From Lachnospiraceae bacterium (GTDB lineage: Bacteria; Bacillota; Clostridia; Lachnospirales; Lachnospiraceae), in assembly GCA_910576385.1 (NCBI GenBank), contig CAJTIR010000015.1, forward strand, positions 31,000 through 94,999: a stretch of DNA of 64,000 bases, read 5' to 3'. The notes under the pieces are model-generated. The model did not search any database and was not told the origin of the DNA. It saw only the letters and a list, made by a program, of their open reading frames with translations. Numbering within the stretch: the first letter of the stretch is position 1; every line of letters starts with the position of its first letter. The translations under genes were made by a program, and so were the position numbers. This document shows positions 16,176 to 25,489 of this stretch, one piece after another.

Positions 16176-18920
16176 ATGAATTATGGGAAAAAAGGCGTGG
16201 CTCGGAAGGACAAACAGCTCACTTCCACCGCGACATTCGTACGTAAGAAATTTACAGTCATGTTCTTCAAGACTCTTCTGGTATGCTTTTTAGCTGTGAT
16301 CATTATCGGCGGCTGCGCAGGCATTGGTATATTTAAGGGAATCATTGATTCTGCCCCAGACATTTCCGATATTGATCCCTCCCCGACTGGCTATCTGTCT
16401 GTCGTGTTGGACAACCAGGGAAATGAAACCGCCAAATTGGTGGCTTCTGGCTCCAATCGTGTCTACGTGACACTGGACGAGATTCCCAAAACGGTACAGC
16501 ACGCTTTTGTAGCGATCGAAGATGAGCGTTTCTATGAACATAATGGCATTGATATCAAAGGTATTATCCGTGCTGGGCTAAAGGGCATTGGCAATGGATT
16601 TAAATTCAACCAAGGGGCAAGCACAATCACTCAGCAGTTGTTGAAAAATAATGTCTTTGAGGGCTGGGTTGACCAGTCAGGTATGGAAAAGGTAGAACGA
16701 AAAATTCAAGAACAATACTTGGCCATTGAATTATCAAAAGTTAAATCCAAAGACTGGGTTCTGGAAAACTATCTAAACACCATCAATTTGGGACAAAACA
16801 CACTTGGTGTACAAGCTGCCTCCCGCCGCTATTTTGGCAAGGACGTCTCCGAGCTCACACTGTCTGAGGGCGCAGTGATCGCCGGAATTACCAAGAACCC
16901 TTCCGCCTACAACCCAGTCAGTCACCCTGACGACAATGAAAAACGCCGCAAACAAGTCTTAAAAAACATGCGGGAACAAGGCTATATTTCAGAAAAAGAA
17001 TATCAAGAGGCTCTTGAAGACGACGTCTATTCCCGTATCCAGCAGGTCAATATTGAATATGCGGAAGAGAACCCCAATTCCTACTTTGTAGATGCTGTAA
17101 TTGATCAGGTGGCTGAGGATCTTGTGGAGAAGAAAGGTTACACAGATACTCAGGCTTACAAGGCCATCTACAACAGCGGGCTGACCATTGAATCCACCCA
17201 GGACAAAGCTATTCAGCAGATCTGTGATGAGGAGATTAATAACCTAGAAAATTATTCTACTGCCCCACAGTATTCTTTTTCTTTTCGTCTGACGGTCAAA
17301 AAGAAAAATGGCGAAATAAAGAATTACAGCGATCAAACAATGATCTCTCACTATAACGCCTCCTCGCCGGGCTATTCTTTGAATTTTTCCAGTATGGAAG
17401 AGGCTCAGGCAGCAATTGACGCTTATAAAGCGGAGATCCTGCAAGATGGTGATATGATTCCAGAGGGCGGCGAATCTGTGGTATTTACCATGCAGCCGCA
17501 GGCGGCAGTGACAATCATTGACCAGTACAGTGGAGATGTAAAAGCAATTGTTGGCGGCAGAGGAGATAAATCAGGAAGCCGAACCTTGAATCGTGCCACC
17601 GATACCGTACGTCAGCCTGGTTCTACCTTTAAGGTTCTGGCCGCCTTTGCCCCGGCTCTTGACACAGCGGGCATGACACTGGCCACCGTTGAGGACGATG
17701 CGCCTTACTCTTACTCAAATGGTACCTCTCTGCGCAATTATGATAACTCCTACCGCGGATTTACCACAATCCGCTATGCAATCACGAAATCCATCAATGT
17801 GGTGACAGTCAAAACATTGACCGATATTTCTCCACAGGTGGGCTATGATTATCTGCAGAATTTTGGCTTTACCACTTTGGTACAAGATGATATTGTACAG
17901 TCTCTGGCTCTGGGCGGCATCACACAGGGCGTAACTAACCTGGAACTAACCGCTGCGTATGCCACAATTGCAAATTCCGGCACCTATACAAAACCAAGAT
18001 TTTATTCTCGGATCTTAGATCACAACGGAAATATCTTGATTGACAATACACAGGAGCGGCACACTGTTCTCAAAGAAACTACCGCCTTTCTGCTAACTGA
18101 CGCTATGCAGGATGTTGTCACCACTGGCACTGGCGGCGCTGCTAATTTTGGTACCATGCCAATTGCTGGCAAGACTGGCACCACAACCAGCAATCGTGAC
18201 GTCTTATTTTCAGGTTATACCCCCTATTATACCTGTACCGTATGGTGCGGCTATGATGACAACAGCCCTCAGGATGGCGTCTTAACCTCCAATCCTAAAA
18301 CGCTTTGGAAAAATATTATGGGTAGAATTCATGAAAATCTGGAACCGAAAGAGTTTTCCCAACCCAATGGTATTGTCACCGCTGCTGTGTGCAAGAAATC
18401 TGGAAAACTTTCTGTAAAAGGACTGTGCAGCGCAGATCCCAGAGGCAGCATGGTGGAGACAGAATATTTTGCAGACGGAACTGTTCCCACAGAATATTGT
18501 GATCACCACGTCAGCGCTACGATCTGCACTGCTTCTGGACTGCTTGCCAATGAATTTTGTCCTGCTGACACAAAACACACCCGTGTCTATATCGTAGGTG
18601 GTTCAGGGGATAGTGATGACGGTCAATATCTGCTTCCCAATGACCTTGCAGCAGACAATTACTGCAACATTCACACTGCTACCTCTATGATTCCTGAGAT
18701 TCCTGAAATACCTGAAATCCCCAAGACAATAGAGGAGATAAAAGAAGAAGAAACAAAGGATAACGAGAAGAAAGAGGAAGAAGAAACCAAAAAACCAGAT
18801 AAACCTCAAAAAAAAGAACCTAAAGAAGAGAATGATGAGGGTGAGGAACAGGAAAAACCAGAACAGGGAGAAAATAAACCTAATATAGAACAGAATAAGC
18901 CTGATACCCAAAGAGACTAA
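16176..18920 (+). CDS. Class A penicillin-binding protein (PBP1A type)
   Basis: This bifunctional peptidoglycan synthase has glycosyltransferase and transpeptidase activity. The 914 residues contain a short basic cytosolic tail, a membrane anchor (about 28-52), a GT51 domain with AIEDERFYEHNGID and GASTITQQLLKN, and a transpeptidase domain with the active-site serine in GSTFK near 481, SIN-type SITKSINVV region, and KTGTT near 665. The C terminus after about 840 is an IPEIPEIP stretch followed by a very acidic and basic Glu/Lys/Pro tail ending NKPDTQRD, which is likely a disordered extracellular spacer. AGGAGG precedes the ATG. It is a single gene. Confidence 0.95.
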   Translation: MNYGKKGVARKDKQLTSTATFVRKKFTVMFFKTLLVCFLAVIIIGGCAGIGIFKGIIDSAPDISDIDPSPTGYLSVVLDNQGNETAKLVASGSNRVYVTLDEIPKTVQHAFVAIEDERFYEHNGIDIKGIIRAGLKGIGNGFKFNQGASTITQQLLKNNVFEGWVDQSGMEKVERKIQEQYLAIELSKVKSKDWVLENYLNTINLGQNTLGVQAASRRYFGKDVSELTLSEGAVIAGITKNPSAYNPVSHPDDNEKRRKQVLKNMREQGYISEKEYQEALEDDVYSRIQQVNIEYAEENPNSYFVDAVIDQVAEDLVEKKGYTDTQAYKAIYNSGLTIESTQDKAIQQICDEEINNLENYSTAPQYSFSFRLTVKKKNGEIKNYSDQTMISHYNASSPGYSLNFSSMEEAQAAIDAYKAEILQDGDMIPEGGESVVFTMQPQAAVTIIDQYSGDVKAIVGGRGDKSGSRTLNRATDTVRQPGSTFKVLAAFAPALDTAGMTLATVEDDAPYSYSNGTSLRNYDNSYRGFTTIRYAITKSINVVTVKTLTDISPQVGYDYLQNFGFTTLVQDDIVQSLALGGITQGVTNLELTAAYATIANSGTYTKPRFYSRILDHNGNILIDNTQERHTVLKETTAFLLTDAMQDVVTTGTGGAANFGTMPIAGKTGTTTSNRDVLFSGYTPYYTCTVWCGYDDNSPQDGVLTSNPKTLWKNIMGRIHENLEPKEFSQPNGIVTAAVCKKSGKLSVKGLCSADPRGSMVETEYFADGTVPTEYCDHHVSATICTASGLLANEFCPADTKHTRVYIVGGSGDSDDGQYLLPNDLAADNYCNIHTATSMIPEIPEIPEIPKTIEEIKEEETKDNEKKEEEETKKPDKPQKKEPKEENDEGEEQEKPEQGENKPNIEQNKPDTQRD

Positions 18921-18951
18921 CTGACAAGATATTGTCTCCATATGATTATTT

Positions 18952-19100
18952 GTAACCATTCAGAACTCCATAAAAATAAATAGCGCTGTCGCATTACTTT
19001 TTATGAGGATGATAATCCCCTCAGTCACAGGTAAAAACCTCTTTTGAGGCATATGGCAGCTTTGCTGGCATGTCTGTGGCTTGGGGTTCTGAATAGTTAC
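18952..19100. mobile_element. Non-autonomous GTAAC-ended element (family A, copy 1)
   Basis: The element runs from GTAACCATTCAGAA to TTCTGAATAGTTAC (14-base inverted ends, one mismatch) and is flanked by GATTATTT and GATTTTTT, an 8-base duplication with one difference. Internally it shares GGCATGTCTGTGGCTTGGGG and GATGATAATCCCCTCAG with the copy at 50179 (reverse orientation). It has no coding capacity. It lies just after the PBP gene. Confidence 0.8.
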
Positions 19101-19183
19101 GATTTTTTTATTATGCCGGCAGTTAAGTATATATTATGTGCAGCTCGCGCGCTTAGAATCTGGCAGCGCAAGATTCTGTCTGA

Positions 19184-19912
19184 CTACAGACTTTGCTCAA
19201 TCCGATCGACAACTACTGCCAGATGATTCCACTCTGCTTTTGTACACATCCTTTCTAACTTCTGTTTAATCGTTTCTAAGCTATTCAAATCACAAAATTC
19301 ATTTTCTAACAGCCGTGATAAAAATTCTGTCTCATACCAGAATAACATCTGTTTCTCTTTTGTTGACAATGTAATTTTAATATTTCCGGCATAGGCTTTT
19401 AAGATTGTCTGTAAAAAAACGGCCAATTCCGCCTTTCCCTTTTTGCTCAATGCTGTGCGGGCCAATTCTGCCATCTCCAAACGCCCCAGCCTGAGTTTTC
19501 TTTCCAAATCTAATTTTTCCTGTTGTTGTGCATCGTGTAAATCAAAATATTCAAAAGCTGCCATCAGCGCTTGCCGGACTTCCCCTTTTAAATCCGCAGG
19601 CTTCTGAAAAATTCGAAAAACATTGCGTTCATTGACCAGCAGTTTTAAATGCGCCAATTCTAAACGCCTGGTATATACAATACAAACAATCTTTGGAAAA
19701 TATTGATTCAGATGAGCGATCAGCTTCGCACCGTCAAAGGGGGTAAGATCCATACCAGTAACGACTACCTTATATTTCTTAGTTCTCAGTAAAGCCACGG
19801 CCTTACGGCCGTTGTCAGTTGTATCAATCTCCAGCTCCTCTCCGCTCATGGCTTCCAAAAATTCCTGGATAATCTCTTGACTTTGATTTACAAATAACAG
19901 ATTATTTTTCAT
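19184..19912 (-). CDS. Response-regulator-like protein with atypical receiver
   Basis: The 242-residue protein begins like a CheY-type receiver (NNLLFVNQSQEIIQEFLEA, then KYKVVVTGMDLTPFDGAKL, and FQKP near 107, the conserved Lys). The usual acceptor Asp position is not clean: the motif reads VTGMDLTPFDG, one residue shorter than the standard D-x-x-x-P-x-x-D-G pattern, and the acidic pocket near the N terminus (normally DD or DE) is replaced by NQS. Phosphorylation is therefore doubtful. The C-terminal half (about 125-242) is helical and I do not recognise it; it is not an ANTAR, HTH or GGDEF domain. It follows the Amt-PII gene in the same direction, 238 bases away, so a nitrogen role is possible. 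Confidence 0.7.
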   Translation of the reverse strand: MKNNLLFVNQSQEIIQEFLEAMSGEELEIDTTDNGRKAVALLRTKKYKVVVTGMDLTPFDGAKLIAHLNQYFPKIVCIVYTRRLELAHLKLLVNERNVFRIFQKPADLKGEVRQALMAAFEYFDLHDAQQQEKLDLERKLRLGRLEMAELARTALSKKGKAELAVFLQTILKAYAGNIKITLSTKEKQMLFWYETEFLSRLLENEFCDLNSLETIKQKLERMCTKAEWNHLAVVVDRIEQSL

Positions 19913-20035
19913 AAATACCTCCTGCCGTACAATTACAAGGTTATCTTTGTAAAATCCTTTTTTCTATTATAGATGCCTTTCATCAAAAAATCTACCCATT
20001 TTGAAGATAAACTGTTTATGATACACATAAATAGT

Positions 20036-20142
20036 TGCAGGAGCTGCTGCAAAATAGCTGGTATATACAAAATATGGCATTTAGAACGCAAGAATCCTAT
20101 CCATATATTGTATATAATCTGCATTTTTCAACAACTCCTGTA
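20036..20142. mobile_element. Short inverted-repeat element (family C, copy 1)
   Basis: Ends GTTGCAGGAGCTGCTGCAAA and its imperfect complement at 20122-20142. The interior (ATGGCATTTAGAACGCAAGA, CCATATATTGTATAT) matches the element at 40859 in reverse orientation at roughly 90 percent by eye. No coding capacity. It sits between the response-regulator-like gene and the amt gene. Confidence 0.75.
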
Positions 20143-20150
20143 ACCATATA

Positions 20151-21899
20151 TTATTCTACATCCAGCAGAGCTGACAAATCCTCCTCACCTGTTCGAATCT
20201 TAACAACTTTTGCAACATCATATACAAAAATCTTGCCATCACCGATATGTCCAGTGTATAGACTTTTTTTAGCAGCCTCAATCACTTGATCGACTGGAAT
20301 ATTTCCTACTATAATCTCTAATTTCACTTTCGGCAATAGTGTCGCATCCATCTCTACGCCACGATATTTTTCTCCTGCTCCTCTTTGAATCCCGCATCCC
20401 ATCACCTGTGTGACAGTCATTCCAGTCACTCCAAGCTCATTCATAGCCTTGCGCAGCTTATCATAACGTGAGAGCTTTGCGACAATCACCACTTTATACA
20501 TACCCGTTGACGTTTGTGGAACTGTAGATACCACTTTCACAGCCGCATCTCTCTGTGCCTGAGAAGCATTCTCATATGCCTCTGTGCCCAAATTCGTATT
20601 TTCATTGATATCCATCATCATCGTATTGGAGACATCCATAATGCTGAAGCCAGAGTATGCGGAGGCCAGACCATGTTCTGTGGCATCCAGTCCCACAATT
20701 TCCTCCTCCTCTGTGACACGCAGTCCAATCGTTGACTTGACTACAACAAAGGTAATTGTGATACAGACAGCCGCCCATGCTGCTACTGCTGCCACGCCAA
20801 TCAACTGCAGACCAAGCTGATGGAATCCGCCGCCGTAAAATAAACCGTCAATACTGCTCTTTGGAGCGGAAGAAGTTGCAAACAGTCCTACCGCAATCGT
20901 TCCCCAGATACCATTCATCATATGTACTGCCACCGCACCTACTGGATCATCTACATGAAGCTTGTAATCCAGCAGCCACACCCCAAATATTACCAAAAAT
21001 CCTGCCACTGCACCGATCACAATCGCTCCCGCTGCATCCGTGACATCACAAGGCGCGGTAATCGCCACAAGTCCTGCCAGAGAAGCATTGAGACACATAG
21101 AAACATCAGGTTTTCCATACTTCACCCATGTAAAAACCATGCATACTACTGTGGCAACTGCAGGAGCAATTGTGGTAGTCAGGAAAATAGAACCTAACTG
21201 TGGAATGGTAGTGGCAGCGGCTCCATTAAATCCATACCAGCCAAACCAGAGGATAAAGCACCCCAGACAGCCCAAAGGCAGGTTATGTCCTGGAAATGCA
21301 TTTACTTTTGTAATTTTTCCAAGATTATCTTTACTAAATTTTCCAATGCGCGGCCCAAGAATCGCCGCTCCAATCAGCGCTGAAATACCGCCCACCATAT
21401 GAATGGCGCAAGAACCTGCGAAATCATGAAATCCCATCTGCGCTAACCAGCCGCCGCCCCAGATCCAATGTGCTTCAATTGGATAAATCAATGCGGAAAT
21501 CACACCGGAATAAATACAATAAGATAAAAATTTTGTCCTCTCTGCCATAGCTCCTGATACAATGGTTGCTGTAGTAGCGCAGAATACCAGGTTAAATACA
21601 AAGTTGGAAAAATCAAAATCGGCATAAGCGGTAAAGATATCAAATCCAGGTTTTCCAATCAGACCAACCATATCTTCTCCCAAAAGCAGAGAAAAGCCAA
21701 TTAAGATAAACATAACGGTACCGATGCAGAAATCCATAAGATTTTTCATGAGGATATTGCCGGCATTTTTGGCTCTGGTAAAGCCTGCCTCCACCATTGC
21801 AAAACCTGCCTGCATCCAGAACACCAAGGCGGCTCCAATCAGAAACCAAATGCCAAAGGTTTGTTCACTTACTAAACTAATTATTGATTCTTGTGCCAT
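20151..21899 (-). CDS. Ammonium transporter fused to a PII regulatory domain
   Basis: The protein is an Amt/MEP/Rh channel with its own regulator attached. Residues 1 to about 410 are Amt (eleven membrane segments; MQAGFAMVEAGFTRAKNAGNILMKN, GSCAIHMVGG and VAVHMMNGIWG with the twin His). After a linker, about 467-580 is a full PII/GlnK domain (MYKVVIVAKLSRYDKLRKAM, GCGIQRGAGEKYRG, LPKVKLEIIVG, HIGDGKIFVYDV). In the T-loop the Tyr that is uridylylated in enteric PII is replaced: the motif reads YRGVEMD where YRGAEY is usual. ATP and 2-oxoglutarate sensing could still operate. The ATG at 21899 has GGAGG at seven bases; the ATG six bases upstream is too close to it. Confidence 0.95.
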   Translation of the reverse strand: MAQESIISLVSEQTFGIWFLIGAALVFWMQAGFAMVEAGFTRAKNAGNILMKNLMDFCIGTVMFILIGFSLLLGEDMVGLIGKPGFDIFTAYADFDFSNFVFNLVFCATTATIVSGAMAERTKFLSYCIYSGVISALIYPIEAHWIWGGGWLAQMGFHDFAGSCAIHMVGGISALIGAAILGPRIGKFSKDNLGKITKVNAFPGHNLPLGCLGCFILWFGWYGFNGAAATTIPQLGSIFLTTTIAPAVATVVCMVFTWVKYGKPDVSMCLNASLAGLVAITAPCDVTDAAGAIVIGAVAGFLVIFGVWLLDYKLHVDDPVGAVAVHMMNGIWGTIAVGLFATSSAPKSSIDGLFYGGGFHQLGLQLIGVAAVAAWAAVCITITFVVVKSTIGLRVTEEEEIVGLDATEHGLASAYSGFSIMDVSNTMMMDINENTNLGTEAYENASQAQRDAAVKVVSTVPQTSTGMYKVVIVAKLSRYDKLRKAMNELGVTGMTVTQVMGCGIQRGAGEKYRGVEMDATLLPKVKLEIIVGNIPVDQVIEAAKKSLYTGHIGDGKIFVYDVAKVVKIRTGEEDLSALLDVE

Positions 21900-21952
21900 A
21901 ATCATTCCTCCCTAAATAATACATAAATAAGTTTCTATTTCATTTTATATAT

Positions 21953-22008
21953 AAAAAATGACACTTTTCCTGTCGCCCACAGCTTTGTGGTTCCAAAAAA
22001 AGTGTCAT
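21953..22008 (-). terminator. Terminator-like hairpin in the amt leader
   Basis: On the minus strand ATGACACTTTT...AAAAGTGTCAT with an inner CCACA/TGTGG stem is followed by TTTTTTATAT. It lies only about 55 bases upstream of the amt ATG and after the separate glnN terminator, so it may act as an attenuator within the amt leader. Confidence 0.65.
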
Positions 22009-22149
22009 ATTTTAGCTTTTTGTTCACAGTTTATTCATTTTAGATTCAAAAAAGTTTCATTTTACTAACATGGAAACTTCATTTCTTCTGCATATAATAA
22101 AATCATAGCAAACGACAATTTCAGTAAACTACTTTTGAATAAACTTTTC

Positions 22150-22184
22150 ATAATAAATGCCAGGTGGCCAGAGCTGCCTGGCAT
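22150..22184 (-). terminator. Terminator of glnN
   Basis: ATGCCAGG and CCTGGCAT (minus strand) form an 8-bp stem followed by TTATTATG, about 30 bases after the glnN stop. Confidence 0.75.
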
Positions 22185-22213
22185 CCTCCCTTTTCTATCA
22201 AAATAATTTCCTT

Positions 22214-24331
22214 TTAAACCTCAAAAATCAAATCTCCGTAAGATGGCATTGGCCACATCTCCTTGTCGACAATCATCTCCAATCGGTCAATTGGCGCCCG
22301 CAGCGCGTCCATTGTAGTCTTTACCTCATCACGGCAGCAAATTGCCCGCTCTCTGCCCTCCGGCATCGCAGAAGCCTTCTTCGTAATATCCACCAATTTT
22401 TTAAGTGCAGCCTGAGCCTCAGATAAGAGACTGGAAACCTCATGCAAAAGCTCTGTCTGTACTGCCGCCACATCTTCATTTGCCGCTGTTTTTACAGCAT
22501 TGACGGAATTTGCGAGTACCGTAGTATATTTGATCACGGCAGGAATAATCTGTTTACCAGCCATATCAATCATGGTACGCGCCTCAATATTGATCGCTTT
22601 TGCATAGTTTTCATAGAGGATCTCCCCTCTGGATTCCAACTCTGCCCTGGTAAATACATTGAATTTCTCAAATAAGGCCACTGCCTTTTCTGTGGTCAGA
22701 GCCGGCACGGCGTCCACCATATTTTTAATATTGAGAAGCCCGCGGCGCTCTGCCTCCTCAATCCACTCATCGGAATAGCCGTTGCCATTAAATACAATGC
22801 GCTGATGTGCGGTTGCCTGCTCTTTAATCAGGTCATGTACTGCTTCATCGAAATCTGCTGCCTGCTCCAGAATATCGCAGGCATCTGAAAATGCTTCTGC
22901 AACAATAGAATTTAAAACCACATTGGGCGCTGCAATGGAATCATTGGAACCAACCATACGAAATTCAAATTTATTTCCAGTAAACGCAAACGGTGAAGTA
23001 CGGTTACGGTCTGTGGCATCTTTCATAAAGTCTGGCAATGATTTCACACCAGTCTGCAACACTTCGCCTTTCAAACTTCTGGTTGCCTCGCCAGTACTGA
23101 TCAACTGAGACATTACATCTTGAAGCTGCTCTCCTAAGAATACAGAAATGATAGCCGGCGGAGCCTCATTTGCACCTAATCTGTGGTCATTTCCCGCATC
23201 TGCTGCAGATTCTCTGAGTAAATCTGCATGTTTATCCACTGCTTTTAAAATACAGGTAAGTATCAGCAAGAACTGAATATTCTCATGAGGCGTTTTGCCT
23301 GGCTCCAGCATATTGATGCCGTCATCTGTTGTGATTGACCAGTTATTATGCTTTCCAGAACCATTCACCCCTGCAAATGGCTTCTCATGCAGCAGACAAT
23401 GCATTCCATGACGTCCGGCAACTTTCTTTAACGTCTCCATAACCAACTGATTGTGGTCCACCGCAATATTGGCTTCCGCGTAGATAGGAGCCAGCTCATG
23501 CTGTGCCGGAGCAACCTCATTGTGCTGTGTCTTAGCACTGACGCCTAATTTCCACAATTCCTTGTTGACATCCTTCATATAGGCGGCAATCCGCTCACGA
23601 ATCGCTCCAAAGTAGTGGTCATCCATCTCCTGGCCTTTGGGCGGCATTGCACCAAACAAGGTACGTCCTGTAAAAATCAAGTCTTTTCTCTTTAAATATT
23701 TCTCCCTGTCAACCAGAAAATATTCCTGCTCTGGTCCCACAGACGGCGTCACTTTCTTTGAAGTAGTATTGCCAAACAGACGTAAGAGACGTAAAGACTG
23801 TTCATTGATAGCTTCCATCGAACGAAGCAGCGGGGTCTTTTGGTCAAGCGCTTCCCCAGTGTAAGAGCAGAACGCTGTGGGAATACAGAGCGTCGCCCCT
23901 GCTGCGTCCTGTCTTACAAAGGCTGGAGAAGTACAATCCCATGCCGTATATCCTCTGGCTTCAAACGTTGCCCTTAATCCACCAGATGGAAAAGAAGAGG
24001 CGTCCGGCTCGCCTTTAATTAACTCTTTCCCTGAAAAACTCATCAAAACCTTACCGCTTGGCATGGGCGCTGTGATAAAAGAATCATGCTTTTCTGCTGT
24101 CACACCTGTCAAAGGCTGGAACCAATGGGTATAATGTGTCGCCCCTTTTTCAATGGCCCATTCTTTCATCTCATGGGCAACTACATCCGCAGTCTCAAGA
24201 TCCATCTCCCGATCTTCCTCAATCACTTGCTTTAACTTCTTGTAAACCTTTTTCGGCAAACGTTCCTGCATCACTGCATCATTAAACACGTTTTCTCCAA
24301 AAATCTCTGATACACTAAAATACTCACTCAT
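22214..24331 (-). CDS. glnN: Glutamine synthetase type III
   Basis: The enzyme makes glutamine from glutamate, ammonia and ATP; type III enzymes are dodecamers of about 700-730 residues and this one has 705. Diagnostic segments are present: [58 protein letters not shown] and [20 protein letters not shown]. The start has AGGATGAAGAGGAT upstream. The gene precedes the Amt-PII gene by about 310 bases in the same direction, with its own terminator and a structured leader, so the two form a nitrogen-assimilation pair with separate control points. Confidence 0.96.
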   Translation of the reverse strand: MSEYFSVSEIFGENVFNDAVMQERLPKKVYKKLKQVIEEDREMDLETADVVAHEMKEWAIEKGATHYTHWFQPLTGVTAEKHDSFITAPMPSGKVLMSFSGKELIKGEPDASSFPSGGLRATFEARGYTAWDCTSPAFVRQDAAGATLCIPTAFCSYTGEALDQKTPLLRSMEAINEQSLRLLRLFGNTTSKKVTPSVGPEQEYFLVDREKYLKRKDLIFTGRTLFGAMPPKGQEMDDHYFGAIRERIAAYMKDVNKELWKLGVSAKTQHNEVAPAQHELAPIYAEANIAVDHNQLVMETLKKVAGRHGMHCLLHEKPFAGVNGSGKHNNWSITTDDGINMLEPGKTPHENIQFLLILTCILKAVDKHADLLRESAADAGNDHRLGANEAPPAIISVFLGEQLQDVMSQLISTGEATRSLKGEVLQTGVKSLPDFMKDATDRNRTSPFAFTGNKFEFRMVGSNDSIAAPNVVLNSIVAEAFSDACDILEQAADFDEAVHDLIKEQATAHQRIVFNGNGYSDEWIEEAERRGLLNIKNMVDAVPALTTEKAVALFEKFNVFTRAELESRGEILYENYAKAINIEARTMIDMAGKQIIPAVIKYTTVLANSVNAVKTAANEDVAAVQTELLHEVSSLLSEAQAALKKLVDITKKASAMPEGRERAICCRDEVKTTMDALRAPIDRLEMIVDKEMWPMPSYGDLIFEV

Positions 24332-24459
24332 ATCCTCTTCATCCTTTCCAGCTTATAACGCAATACCATCCATGTTATGCATGTTCGCATAGAATTTTTA
24401 TACCAAAGAAAACCCGTGTAGTTTAATGCTATACAGCGGCAAAAACTGCTCCCTGATAT

Positions 24460-24491
24460 AAAAAAAGGCATTCCAATCCTATTGGAACACC
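24460..24491 (-). terminator. Terminator-like hairpin in the glnN leader
   Basis: On the minus strand GGTGTTCCAAT-AGG-ATTGGAATGCC (11-bp stem with two G-T pairs) is followed by seven T. It is about 130 bases upstream of the glnN ATG. A second terminator at 24668 already ends the upstream unit, so this one is likely part of the glnN leader and may attenuate it. Confidence 0.65.
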
Positions 24492-24667
24492 CTTGTTCTA
24501 CACATTTATTTTATGTCTGCTAATAAGATACTCTAAATTCTTTCGAATTGCAATAGAAATATTAAAAAAATTTTATTTTTTGTTATATCGGATATTTTTA
24601 ATCTATTTCGATTGTTTTTTTATTCATACTTCACAAAAACTTAATCCATAGGAAGTTCCTATCATAT

Positions 24668-24691
24668 AAAAAGGATGCCTAATGACATCCT
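24668..24691 (-). terminator. Terminator of the HPr-like/Lys-rich gene pair
   Basis: GGATG...GCATCC on the minus strand followed by TTTTTA, about 90 bases after the stop at 24780. Confidence 0.65.
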
Positions 24692-24779
24692 CTATTTCTA
24701 CTTTCAAAATATTATATTATCACGAACAACACAGCCGCATGGGTAAAATCTGCAGCTTGCTGCGAAATATTGACCTGGC

Positions 24780-25211
24780 TTACAGAGAGATACCACCGGC
24801 AAACTTATCATTGATTACATAATAAGCCATACCTTCTTCTGGCTTGAGATATAAACGTATAGATTTAATAGAAGATTCTCTGTGTCCTTCCGCAACATAA
24901 GCCTGTTTTGCTTTGTCCAGAACTTCCTTCGTAGTAACTTCCAGCGCCCCAAACTGTAAGTAAACTTCTTCTACCTTCTCTACTTCTTTCTTCTTCGCAG
25001 ACGCTGCCTTCTTTGTTGTTGTCTTCTTCGCCGGCGCTGCTTTCTTTGTGGTCTCTTTCTTCGGCTCTTCTGCCGCAGAAACTTCCGTTTTCACTTCTTT
25101 CTCAGCAGTCTCTTCCTTCTTCGCCGCTTTTACCGTTTTCTCTTCCTCTGCGGCCGCTGGTTTGGTTGAAGTTACTTTTACCGGAGTTACTTTCGTCTCT
25201 TTCTTTTCCAT
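24780..25211 (-). CDS. Lys/Ala/Glu-rich protein with a small conserved C-terminal domain (DUF6465-like)
   Basis: The 143-residue protein has a low-complexity N-terminal half (about 1-80) of Lys, Ala, Glu and Thr repeats such as KKTTTKKAASAKKK, recalling histone-H1-like tails, followed by a folded domain (about 82-143: VYLQFGALEVTTKEVLDKAKQAYVAEG and IRLYLKPEEGMAYYVINDKF). The C-terminal part resembles a Lachnospiraceae domain of unknown function that I recall as DUF6465. It follows the HPr-like gene by 23 bases and has its own GGGAGGAAAT ribosome site. A nucleic-acid-binding role is conceivable from the basic tail but not shown. Confidence 0.72.
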   Translation of the reverse strand: MEKKETKVTPVKVTSTKPAAAEEEKTVKAAKKEETAEKEVKTEVSAAEEPKKETTKKAAPAKKTTTKKAASAKKKEVEKVEEVYLQFGALEVTTKEVLDKAKQAYVAEGHRESSIKSIRLYLKPEEGMAYYVINDKFAGGISL

Positions 25212-25234
25212 ATTGATTTCCTCCCTAAATTCTT

Positions 25235-25489
25235 CTATTGACAGACCAGAAATTTTTCCATTGCCAATAAAGCTTCTTCCTCATCGCTTCCATCAGCCAC
25301 TATATTTACAGTCATTCCTTTTGACGGATTAAATGCCATGATTCCCATAATGCTCTTTGCATTAATTCTTGCTTCGTCGCTCTCTAAACGGATCTCACTG
25401 TCGAACTGACAGGCCACCTGAACTAACTCTGCAATGGGATTGCTGTACTCTTTAGCTACATTAGATACAATAATTTTCTTCTCACTCAT
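25235..25489 (-). CDS. HPr-like protein lacking the active-site histidine
   Basis: The 84-residue protein aligns over its length with HPr: PIAELVQVACQFDSEI in place of the N-terminal helix and AKSIMGIMAFNPSKGM around the regulatory serine. The HPr motif GxHARP is replaced by EYSNP, so His15 is Tyr and Arg17 is Asn; phosphotransfer is not possible. Ser46 in KSIMG is kept, as in Bacillus Crh, which acts only in catabolite regulation. No PTS genes are nearby. The ATG at 25489 follows AGAGAGATAAG. It is co-transcribed with the Lys/Ala-rich gene. Confidence 0.85.
   Translation of the reverse strand: MSEKKIIVSNVAKEYSNPIAELVQVACQFDSEIRLESDEARINAKSIMGIMAFNPSKGMTVNIVADGSDEEEALLAMEKFLVCQ

Noticed and set aside
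19184..19912. ANTAR-domain antiterminator for the nitrogen genes
   Set aside because: The C-terminal half lacks the ANTAR pattern, so a direct link to the leader hairpins cannot be made from it.
19933..20124. Small open frame containing IYNIWIGFLRSKCHIL, with a look-alike at 40837
   Set aside because: The similarity comes from the family C repeat DNA, not from a protein; neither frame has a suitable start.
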